Shown: positions 41,320 to 49,211 of the stretch, piece by piece
How the letters are laid out: every line of letters starts with the position of its first letter
Numbering within the stretch: position 1 is the stretch's first letter
Assembly (NCBI GenBank): GCA_902495545.1
Contig: CABUXM010000003.1
Span: forward strand, 6,913-70,912
From: an uncultured Collinsella sp.
Lineage (GTDB): Bacteria; Actinomycetota; Coriobacteriia; Coriobacteriales; Coriobacteriaceae
Reading direction: 5' to 3'
DNA length: 64,000 bases
Position numbers and translations under genes: made by a program
Notes under the pieces: generated by a model
Database searches by the model: none
Told to the model about the DNA's origin: nothing
The model's input: the letters and a program-made list of their open reading frames with translations, nothing else

Positions 41320-44318
41320 CTATTTCTTAAGAAGGTACGAATAGTTGTCGCGCACGGCCCTGATGGTCAGGCGGACGGCCTCGGGAAGACCGGTGTTGAC
41401 GGCATCGACCGAGACGGTGCGGACCGTGCCAGCGACGCGGACCTTAAAGTGGTCCTCGTCCACGGCCAGGAAGCCCTCGTTCTCGGAGTTCTCCATGTCC
41501 TGCTCGCTCCAGAACAGGGTGAGCTTGTCCTTGTAGGGACGACCCTCCTGGTAGGGGCAGAACACGGCGCAGTTACCGCACTCGTTGCACATGCCGTCGA
41601 CATGGACGACCTGATGCTTGGCCAGGCCCGGCACCTTAATTGCCACGTTGGCGCGGTTGGGGCACACGTCGCAGCAGACCTCGCACACCGAGCCGCAGCC
41701 CAGGCAGCGGGTCTTGGTGCAGTTGCGCTTGTCGCGGCACAGCGACCCCTTGCGCTCGTAGCAGGTGTCCTCGCGGCCGGCCTGCTCGTTGCAGTCGGCG
41801 TACTTGTTAAAGTCCACGCCGGCGATGGCACGGGCGACCTCCGCGGCGTCGGCGATAGCCTCGACCACGGTGGCAGGACCGCGACGGCAGTCGCCCGCAG
41901 CCCAGACGCCCTCAACGCCGGTGGAGGTGGCGGCAAGACGGCCGCGACGGTCGTGCTCGACGCCCGCGGCATCGTAAAGGCTGGCATCGATGCCCTCGCC
42001 CACGGCGCAGATCACCGTGGTGGCGGAAAGCTCGACGGTCTCGCCCGTGGCGACGGGACTGCGACGGCCGCTTGCATCCGGCTCGCCGAGCTCCATAACG
42101 TCGCAGGTCAGCACGGAGCCGTTGAGCGCCTTGGGCGCCAGCAGCTCGCAGAACTCAACGCCGTCGGCAAGAGCAAGATCGAGCTCTTCCTCGTCGGCGG
42201 GCATCTGCTTCTTGGTGCGGCGATACACCAGGCGCACGTTCTTCACGCCGGCCAGGCGCTTGGCCACGCGGGCCGCGTCCATGGCGGTGTTGCCGGCGCC
42301 AATGACCACGACGTCCTCGCCCAGTTCGAGTTTCTCGCCCTTCTTGGCGGCCTCGAGGAACTCCAGCACATCGAGCTCGGCACCCTCGCCCAAGCCCGCA
42401 GAGCCGGGCATCCAGGCACCGGTGGCCACGACCACGTCAGTAAAGCCTTGAGCCTTGAGTTCGTCGATGGAATCAACGCGAGCGTTGAGCTGCACCTTGG
42501 CGCCAAAGGCCAGGCAGAGCTCGGCATCGTGGGAGATATCGTCGCTGGCGATACGGAACTCGGGGATCACGTGACGGACCACGCCGCCGAGAGAGTCGCG
42601 GGCCTCGAAGATGGTGACGGGCACGCCGGCACGCGTCAGGAAGAACGCCGTCGCCAGGCCGGCCGGGCCGCCGCCGATAACGGCAACGTTGCGCTCGCCG
42701 TCGTTTGCGATGGCCTGGGCGCGCAGCTTGGGCAGCACGGCGGTCATGGCCTCGCGGGCGGCCTTGAGCTTGCTGGCGCGAATCTGGGCGCCCTCGGGCT
42801 CGTAGAACGCACGCTCGCAGGCACGGCCGCAGGGATGCGGACAGATGGTGCCGGTAATGAACGGCAGGGCGTTGCGCTCGATGATAATGTTGAGCGCGTC
42901 CTCGTAGCGACCCTCGTCAACAGCCGCCAGGTAGGCGGGAATATCCTGCTGGATGGGGCAGCTCGTGCGGCACGGCGTGGTAAAGCAGTCGGAAAGCGGG
43001 CTCTTACCGGCGACCTTGCGATCGGGCAGCGGGCGCAGCGGCTTCTTATAGAGCGGGTTGGTAAGCGAATCGACCTGGATCGCGGTCACGGCGTCGAGAG
43101 AGACACCCTCAAACGGCTTGCCGTCCAGATCGGTAAACTCGCCGGCCATCTGGCTAAAGCGCTCGTAGCCACCAGGCTTGAGCACGTCGGTCGCCAGGGT
43201 GACGGGCCAAATGCCGGCATCGTACAGGGCGCGGATGTTGTAGACCGTAGCACCGCCGGAGTAGCTGATGCGCAGCTTGCCATCGAACTGCTCGGTAATG
43301 CGGCGGGCGGCCTCGATGGTCAGCGAGAACAGCGAACGGCCCGACATGTACATCTCGGTGGAGGGCAGCTCGTTCCTCGTCACATCGACGGGGAAGGTGT
43401 TGGTGAGCTTGACGCCAAACTCCAAACCGCGCTCGGCGCACAGGGCAATCAGGCGCTCGAACATGGGCACGGCATCGGCCCACTGCAGGTCCTCGCGGAA
43501 GTGCGTGTCATCGAAGACGATGTAGTCAAAGCCCAGCTCGTTGAGGCGCTGGCGGGCAAACTCATAGCCCAGCAGCGTGGGGTTGCACTTGATGTAGGTG
43601 TTGAGGCCCTTCTCGGTGATGAGGTAGGTCGCGATGCGCTCGATCTCGGCGGGCGGGCAGCCGTGCAGCGTGGACTCGGTAATGGAGTTGGAGACGCGCG
43701 CCGGGATGGACTCGACAAACGCAGCATCGACATGCTCAAACTTGTCCAGGTTAGCGAGCGCCCACGTGCGGCACTCGTTCCAAACCTCGGAGCCGCTGGC
43801 GTCCTTCATGCCCTCGATGTAGGCATCGACCTTGGGGCTCTTGATGCCTTCCAGGTCATAGCCCACGGACATGTTAAAGACAAAGCCGTCCGGGCTGCCC
43901 AGGCCGTACTCGCGAGCGATCAGGTGGCAGGCAAACCATGCCTTCACGTACTCGGCAAAGGCCTGCGGAACCTCGAGCTCGGTCGACCACTCGCAGTTGT
44001 AGCACTCGTCCTGCGCCACGATGCAGGGCTTGTTGACGCACTTGGAGAGCTCCTCGCCGTCCATAACCTGAACGGTCTTAAGCTCAAAGAAGCGGGAACC
44101 GGCCACATAGAGGCCACGATGTTCTGGGCAAGCTGCGTGTTGGGACCGGCGGCCGGGCCAAACGGAGTCTCGATGCGCTCGTCAAAAATGGGAAGCGCAC
44201 CCTCCTGGTTGGTCGTGACCATCTTGCGCACGCCAAAGACGGCGCCCTGAGTCTTGTGCTCCTCGATGATCCAGTTCATCAGCTGCGAAAACGGGATCGG
44301 CCTCATGATGTCGCTCAT
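41320..44318 (-). CDS. ygfK: YgfK, putative selenate reductase subunit-like Fe-S flavoprotein, apparent frameshift near 44110
   Basis: The intact protein would be about 1000 residues. It has a dihydroorotate-dehydrogenase-like N-terminal half, then an NAD(P)H/FAD pyridine-nucleotide-disulfide domain (VIGGGPAGLATAF, VIGAGNTAMDAARVA) and two ferredoxin-like clusters (CLGCGSVCEVCCDVCP and CNECGNCAVFCP). It starts at ATG 44318 with GAGAGGAG upstream. After QLAQNIVAS the frame ends in a shifted sequence, and the correct continuation (VAGSRFFELKTVQV) is in another frame. One base appears to be lost at about 44110. From there the frame runs uninterrupted to 41320. It may be a pseudogene or a sequencing error. 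Confidence 0.88.
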
Positions 44319-44416
44319 AATGAGCTCCTCTCTGTAACGCTCGGCGAGACCGCGCGGCGGGCGCAAATACGGTGTAGCGCTAGCACAGCGCCGGCGACCC
44401 CGCGGAGGCCGCCTAT

Positions 44417-44452
44417 ACGCGCGTCGGATGCGGCGAAACATCCGACGCGCGT
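44417..44452 (-). other. 14-bp perfect stem-loop after ssnA
   Basis: acgcgcgtcggatg (44417-44430) pairs exactly with catccgacgcgcgt (44439-44452), loop 8 bases. It lies 14 bases past the ssnA stop and has no U-tract, so it is more likely an mRNA-stabilising or processing hairpin between cistrons. Confidence 0.55.
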
Positions 44453-44466
44453 GAATCTACTTGTAA

Positions 44467-45822
44467 TTAGTAGGCGCGATCGTTGAGCGTGCTCCAGAGC
44501 TTCTTGGACTCAGCCATGGTCCACGCGTTGATCTTGTCCTCATCAATACCGACAAACTCGCGATCCTTGTACAGGACGCGGCCGTTGATGATGGTGGTGC
44601 GGCAGTTTTTGCCCATCATGCCAAAGAGCATGTGGCCGTCGATATTCTCCTCGCTCAGCGGCGTAAAGGGCTTGTAGTCCATGACGATGACGTCGGCGGC
44701 AGCGCCGGCCTCGAGCACACCGAGCTTGCGATCGAAGTACTTGCTCGCCATCTTGGCGTTGTTCTCGAACAGCATGGTCATGGCCTCGCACCAGCCCACG
44801 TTGGGCATGGCGGCGTTGTGACGCTGAATGATCAGGAAGACCTTAAGGCTCTCGAGCATATCGTGGGTGTAGGCGTCGGTGCCCATGCACACGGGGATGC
44901 CGCGGCGGAAGAACTCGAGCACGGGGGCGCAGCCCACGGCGTTGCCCATATTGGATTCGGGGTTGTTGACGAGCCAGGTGCCGGACTCCTTGACGATATC
45001 CATCTCGGCAGGCGTCACGTGGATGCAGTGGCCCAGCATGGTGTCGGGACCCAGCAGGTTGTGCTGCAGCAGGCGCTCGACCGGGCTGATGCCACCGCGG
45101 TTGAGGCGGGAATCCCACACGTCGTTCATGCCCTCGCACACATGGATGTGGAAGCCGGTCAGGCCGTTGTTGGCCTCGGCCATCTTGTCCATGGTCTCGT
45201 CCGAAAGCGTAAAGGTGGCATGTCCGCCAAACATGGCGGCGATCATGTGGTTGTCGTTATCGCGACGCTCCTTGGCGGCCCACTGGGCAAATTCGGCGTT
45301 CTCGGCAATGGCCTGGTCGCATTTTTGCTGGCCGCGGCGATCAGAGACCTCGTAGCACAGGCACGAACGCATACCCAGCTCCTGAGCTGCGTCCTTAATG
45401 GTGAAGAGGCTTCCCGGGATCTCGCAGAAGCTCGCATGGTGATCGAAGATCGTGGTGACGCCATCGCGGATGGAGTCAAGAATCGTGGCGTAGGCGCTGG
45501 CCTTGGTGCCGTCGAGCGTCAGGTTGTCGTCAATCTTCCACCACTGCTGCTCAAGATTCTCCAGGAAGTTGGTGGGGTTGCAGCCCTTAATGGCAAGGCC
45601 GCGGGCCAGACCCGAGTAGATGTGGGTGTGGCAGTTGATGAGTCCGGGCATGATGAGGTTGCCCTGGGCGTCGACGTACTCGGCATCCGGGTACTTGGCC
45701 TTGAGCTCGCACTCGGGGCCCACTTCGACGATCGTATCTCCGTCAATGGCGACCGCACCGTTTGGAATGAACGGGGTCTGAGCGTTGCGGGTAAAGACGG
45801 AACCGTTAGCGACCAGAAGCAT
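44467..45822 (-). CDS. ssnA: SsnA, putative amidohydrolase/aminohydrolase
   Basis: 451 residues. Amidohydrolase-superfamily protein of the SsnA group; metal motif HTHIYSG near residue 65, DHHAS, HIHVCEG and TDAYTHD. It is tightly linked to purine catabolism genes in many anaerobes. Substrate is not certain; a deaminase acting on a purine or its product is likely. ATG 45822 has AAGGGAG 5 bases upstream; the ATG six codons earlier would place that site inside the gene. Between the permease and ygfK. Confidence 0.9.
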   Translation of the reverse strand: MLLVANGSVFTRNAQTPFIPNGAVAIDGDTIVEVGPECELKAKYPDAEYVDAQGNLIMPGLINCHTHIYSGLARGLAIKGCNPTNFLENLEQQWWKIDDNLTLDGTKASAYATILDSIRDGVTTIFDHHASFCEIPGSLFTIKDAAQELGMRSCLCYEVSDRRGQQKCDQAIAENAEFAQWAAKERRDNDNHMIAAMFGGHATFTLSDETMDKMAEANNGLTGFHIHVCEGMNDVWDSRLNRGGISPVERLLQHNLLGPDTMLGHCIHVTPAEMDIVKESGTWLVNNPESNMGNAVGCAPVLEFFRRGIPVCMGTDAYTHDMLESLKVFLIIQRHNAAMPNVGWCEAMTMLFENNAKMASKYFDRKLGVLEAGAAADVIVMDYKPFTPLSEENIDGHMLFGMMGKNCRTTIINGRVLYKDREFVGIDEDKINAWTMAESKKLWSTLNDRAY

Positions 45823-45970
45823 GGATGCTCCCTTCGACATCAGGGGCGGGGTTTGACACCTCTGACATGGCGGAGTGCGAAGCGCCGGCCTACACCGGAA
45901 ACGGGCCCTCTCCCGTCAACGCTTCACCAAAGGGACAAACCCTTTGAAGTGCGGCTTGGCGCCGCATGAC

Positions 45971-46000
45971 GTCGGCGGACGAGGCGATGCGTCCGCCGAC
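45971..46000 (-). other. 10-bp perfect stem-loop after the permease gene
   Basis: gtcggcggac (45971-45980) pairs with gtccgccgac (45991-46000), just past the permease stop, with no U-tract. It resembles the hairpin after ssnA in size and position. Confidence 0.5.
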
Positions 46001-46017
46001 GAATAGCACCGAATTGG

Positions 46018-47412
46018 TTACTTCTTGCTCTCGGGCAAGACCAGATCCACGGCAGCGTCCTTGGCAGCATCGATGTGCTGAGCCACGACCGGCGTCTGCG
46101 GAAGAATCAGGTTAAGGACAATGGCCATGATGGCGGTGGGGGTTACAGCATTGGAGCCGATGACGGTGGGCACCCAGGTGGGCATACCCTCACCGGCAAG
46201 GCAACCGCTTGCCATCCAGATACCCAGGCCAAAGACGACGGAGGTACCGACGATGGTGGTAGTGCGCTGCGTGAGGCCCTCGCGGGTGAACATGCGCACG
46301 CCGTTCATGGTGATGGTGCCAAAGACGCCGACGGTCGCGCCGCCGATGACGGGCTGCGGGATAGCGGAAAGGACGGCAGAGAGCTGCGGGAACAGACCGG
46401 CGATGGCAAAGACGGCCGCGATGATCACAAAGACCCACTTGTTGACGACCTTGTTGGAGCAGATGATGCCCACGTTCTGGCCAAGGGCGCTGGTGGGAAG
46501 ACCGCCCAGCAGGCCGCCGACCATAGAGGTGAGGCCCTGGGACACGATAGCGCCGGAGAGCTCGCGCTCGGTGGGCATACGGTCGATGGAGCCCAGGCAG
46601 GCGGCGGAGACGTCACCGATAACCTGAATAGCAACCATGGGGAACACGACGGCGAGGGTAATGCAGACCTCGGGATCAAACTCGAGCGCGTAGGGCATGA
46701 GCTTGGGAAGGGCGAAGACCTGAGCGGTGGCGACGCTGGAGAAGTCGATCATGCCAAAGGGGATGGAGACGATCATGCCGACGATCATGCCAAAGAACAC
46801 GGATCCCAGCTTGAGCGTGCCCTTGCCAAAGTTGGCGAGCGCAAAGACCACGGCGAAGGTGATAAGAGCGACACACCAGGCCTGCGGGGTGCCCCACAGC
46901 GGCGTACCCATACCGCCGGCCATATACTTGACGGCCGTGGGATACAGCGAAACGCCGATGGAGAAGATGACCGTACCGGTCACGACGGGCGGGAACAGCC
47001 ACTTGATCTTGCTGTAGGCCAGACCAAAGAGGACTGCGACGGCGCCGCCGACGATCTCGCCGCCCAGCAGCGCACCAAAGCTAAAGCCCGAGGCACCCAT
47101 GGCCTGCAGGGCCGGCAGGAACGCGAACGAAACGCCCATGACGATGGGCAGGCCGCCGCCGATGCGACGGAAGGGAGCGAAGGCCTGAAGGGCCGTATCG
47201 ATCGCCGAAAGAATGAGCGCGACCTGGATGATGTCGGTGCTCTGCTGGCTATTAAAGCCGTAGACGCCGGCCATGATGACCGCCGGGGTAATGATGCCGG
47301 CAAACGATGCCAGTACGTGCTGAAGGGCACACGGGATCATTTCCTTAACGGGAGGCATGCCTTCGCGAGTGAACAGGGCTTCAGTGCCGTTCGTAACCGT
47401 CTCCTGGGTCAT
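46018..47412 (-). CDS. NCS2-family purine (xanthine/urate) permease
   Basis: 464 residues, nucleobase-ascorbate transporter family, about 14 hydrophobic segments. It carries the NCS2 signature stretch near residue 300 (QGLTSMVGGLLGGLPTSALGQNVGI, given here in part). Association with the purine degradation genes favours xanthine or urate as substrate over uracil, but this is inference. It starts at ATG 47412, divergent from the second PAS/HTH regulator, and is first in the operon permease-ssnA-ygfK-ferredoxin-xdhD. Confidence 0.88.
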   Translation of the reverse strand: MTQETVTNGTEALFTREGMPPVKEMIPCALQHVLASFAGIITPAVIMAGVYGFNSQQSTDIIQVALILSAIDTALQAFAPFRRIGGGLPIVMGVSFAFLPALQAMGASGFSFGALLGGEIVGGAVAVLFGLAYSKIKWLFPPVVTGTVIFSIGVSLYPTAVKYMAGGMGTPLWGTPQAWCVALITFAVVFALANFGKGTLKLGSVFFGMIVGMIVSIPFGMIDFSSVATAQVFALPKLMPYALEFDPEVCITLAVVFPMVAIQVIGDVSAACLGSIDRMPTERELSGAIVSQGLTSMVGGLLGGLPTSALGQNVGIICSNKVVNKWVFVIIAAVFAIAGLFPQLSAVLSAIPQPVIGGATVGVFGTITMNGVRMFTREGLTQRTTTIVGTSVVFGLGIWMASGCLAGEGMPTWVPTVIGSNAVTPTAIMAIVLNLILPQTPVVAQHIDAAKDAAVDLVLPESKK

Positions 47413-47499
47413 TTGACCACCAATCCTCGAAGTAGTTGTTTTCGCATCTAACGCTCTATTGTGACGCAGCGCGGGGTTGAGGTTGTGCCTTCATTGCAT

Positions 47500-47528
47500 A
47501 TCGTATTAAAGATGATTCTCATTCTCAA
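47500..47528 (-). promoter_or_regulatory. Candidate promoter of the permease operon, overlapping a Fur-like AT-rich motif
   Basis: Minus-strand -35 TTGAGA (47523-47528) and -10 TACGAT (47500-47505) spaced by 17. The interval contains TGAGAATGAGAATCATC, which resembles part of a Fur box but is not a symmetrical match. The gap 47413-47764 (352 bases) has no other gene. Confidence 0.5.
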
Positions 47529-47764
47529 TAATAATTTTTTGTTATCAGACTATTCTTCAGCTGAAATAACGCATTTCCGCAGGTCAGGAAAGTGTCTGGT
47601 CAAAATAACATCTAACTTTTCTTTTGGTCAACCGTTTACCGCCAAATATCTACCGCTCATCTGTATTACGCAATGTACCTGCGGATATACGAGATGATGG
47701 GCAGCGTGTTACCATGAGAAAAAATTGTTATGAACATTTCCGATTTCACCCAAAGGAGTTGCCC

Positions 47765-48421
47765 GTGAACGAGACCGTACGCCGCTTTTTGCCGATGGTC
47801 GATTTTCTGGAGCAGATACTCGGCAAAAACAGCGAAATCGTGCTGCACGATTTCTCGGATCCCGACCACGCCATCGTCGATATTCGCAACGGCATCGTAA
47901 GCGGCCGCAAGGTCGGCGGTCCCGCCACCGATCTGGCACTCAAGATCATGCACGACGCCAAGTATCGCGACCTGCCGTTTATTACGGGCTACGAGGGGCG
48001 CGGTGCCGGCGGCAAGACGTTGGAGTCAGCGACGTACTTTATCCGCGAGAATGATGAGATCGTCGGTATGCTCTGCGTCAACACCGACCTCTCGACCGTG
48101 CGCTCCATCAACGCCATGGCGCAGCAGCTCATGGCGTGCTTCGACGCAGCGCCGACGCGCACGGAGCCCGCCCCTATCGAGGTCGAAAGCCTTTCGGAGT
48201 CCACACAGGAGCTCATCGACCGCAGCATTGCCGAGTTGCTGAGCGCGCGCGGGCTGGACGTAGCGTCACTTGGTCAGAGCGACCGCGTGGACGTCATTCG
48301 CCACCTCAACGGCAACGGGGTGTTCATGCTCAAGGGCGCCGTGGCCTGCGCCGCCACCGCGCTGGGCATCTCGGAGCCCAGCGTCTACCGCTACCTGCAA
48401 AAAGTTCGCAAGGAGGGCTAA
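47765..48421 (+). CDS. YheO/DauR-type PAS + helix-turn-helix regulator 2
   Basis: 218 residues. YheO-like PAS domain (LEQILGKNSEIVLHDF, NGIVSGRKVGGP, SATYFIRENDEIVGMLCV) and a C-terminal HTH (RHLNGNGVFMLKGAVACAATALGISEPSVYRYL). Same architecture as regulator 1 at 32616 but clearly divergent in sequence. I start at GTG 47765 with AAAGGAG 6 bases upstream; ATG 47714 is an alternative with no ribosome site. It is divergent from the purine permease and is a likely activator or repressor of that operon. Confidence 0.85.
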   Translation: MNETVRRFLPMVDFLEQILGKNSEIVLHDFSDPDHAIVDIRNGIVSGRKVGGPATDLALKIMHDAKYRDLPFITGYEGRGAGGKTLESATYFIRENDEIVGMLCVNTDLSTVRSINAMAQQLMACFDAAPTRTEPAPIEVESLSESTQELIDRSIAELLSARGLDVASLGQSDRVDVIRHLNGNGVFMLKGAVACAATALGISEPSVYRYLQKVRKEG

Positions 48422-48465
48422 CGAGCAAAATGGAGCGCGGCTCCACAAGCGACCCGTCACTTGAC

Positions 48466-48505
48466 AAAAGACCCTGCAGCTCGCACGCGCTGCAGGGTCT
48501 TTTTG
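48466..48505. terminator. Bidirectional terminator between regulator 2 and ridA
   Basis: agaccctgcag (48469-48479) pairs with ctgcagggtct (48490-48500). T-runs follow in both orientations, and it serves two converging genes. Confidence 0.9.
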
Positions 48506-48533
48506 CATGTCATGTTTAGTTGTTGCCAACGCC

Positions 48534-48911
48534 TTAGAGAGCGGCGACGACCTCAATCTCAACCAGACCGCCAGCCGGAAGGGCGGCAACCTGGAAAGCG
48601 CTGCGCGCGGGGAACGGAGCCTCGAACTTGGAGGCATAGATCTCGTTCACGGCAGCGAAGTCGGCAATGTCGGCCAGGTAGACCGTGGTCTTGACGACAT
48701 CGGCAAAGGTGGCGCCGGCAGCGGTCAGCAGGGCCTCGACGTTGGCGAGGGACTGCTTGGCCTGGGCCTCGACGCCCTCGGGCAGCTTGCCGGTTGCGGG
48801 GTCGATGCCCAGCTGGCCGGACAGGAACACCATGTTGCCGGTCTGGATACCGGGGGAATACGGGCCGATGGCTGCGGGTGCGTTATCGGAAGACACGACG
48901 GTCTTGCTCAT
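48534..48911 (-). CDS. ridA: RidA family enamine/imine deaminase
   Basis: 125 residues, trimeric RidA/YjgF fold. Hydrolyses reactive enamines such as 2-aminoacrylate to keto acids. Family features: GPYSPGIQTGNMVFLSGQLG at the start, and KTTVYLADIADF, with Arg in PARSAFQV. ATG 48911 follows AAGGAG. Located at the edge of the purine island, it is a natural partner for YgeX, whose reaction passes through 2-aminoacrylate. Confidence 0.93.
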   Translation of the reverse strand: MSKTVVSSDNAPAAIGPYSPGIQTGNMVFLSGQLGIDPATGKLPEGVEAQAKQSLANVEALLTAAGATFADVVKTTVYLADIADFAAVNEIYASKFEAPFPARSAFQVAALPAGGLVEIEVVAAL

Positions 48912-48944
48912 GTTTATCTCCTTACGATCAATTGAGAGAGCGTG

Positions 48945-48992
48945 AGCGCGGTGTTCACACCGGGAGGCACAGTTCGGTCTGAACACCGCGCT
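48945..48992 (-). promoter_or_regulatory. 13-bp inverted repeat in the ridA leader
   Basis: agcgcggtgttca (48945-48957) and tgaacaccgcgct (48980-48992) are exact complements spaced by 22 bases, about 35 bases upstream of ridA. No T-run follows. It could be a leader hairpin or an operator. The rest of the 300-base gap 48912-49211 shows nothing recognised. Confidence 0.5.
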
Positions 48993-49211
48993 TGATTGGG
49001 ATAGTACTCAAGGTTTCTGTTTGATGCAAGAATATTATCAGCTTGCGAGAATATTTTATCGCCCAACGGTTTCCCCGAACCGCTGAACGGTTCTCATGTG
49101 GAGCAGCCAGTCCAAGCTGCTGAAGACTTTGTCCTGCTTAGGCTGCGGGCATCGTCCATCGCAGCGACGCCACTATACTTTTGAATATCTGAGCATTTTG
49201 AAAGGCAGGAT

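Noticed and set aside
37919..44250. Very long plus-strand open frames (about 1141 and 933 codons) opposite xdhD and ygfK
   Set aside because: They are antisense shadows produced by the high-G+C codon bias; the minus strand carries clear families with motifs. The same applies to long frames opposite secY, rpoA, the PBP gene, tyrS and ssnA.
43944..44441. A separate small gene at the 5' end of ygfK
   Set aside because: Its first part is the true ygfK N-terminus (PIPFSQLMNWIIEEHK) and its end is out-of-frame sequence, so it is explained by the frameshift.
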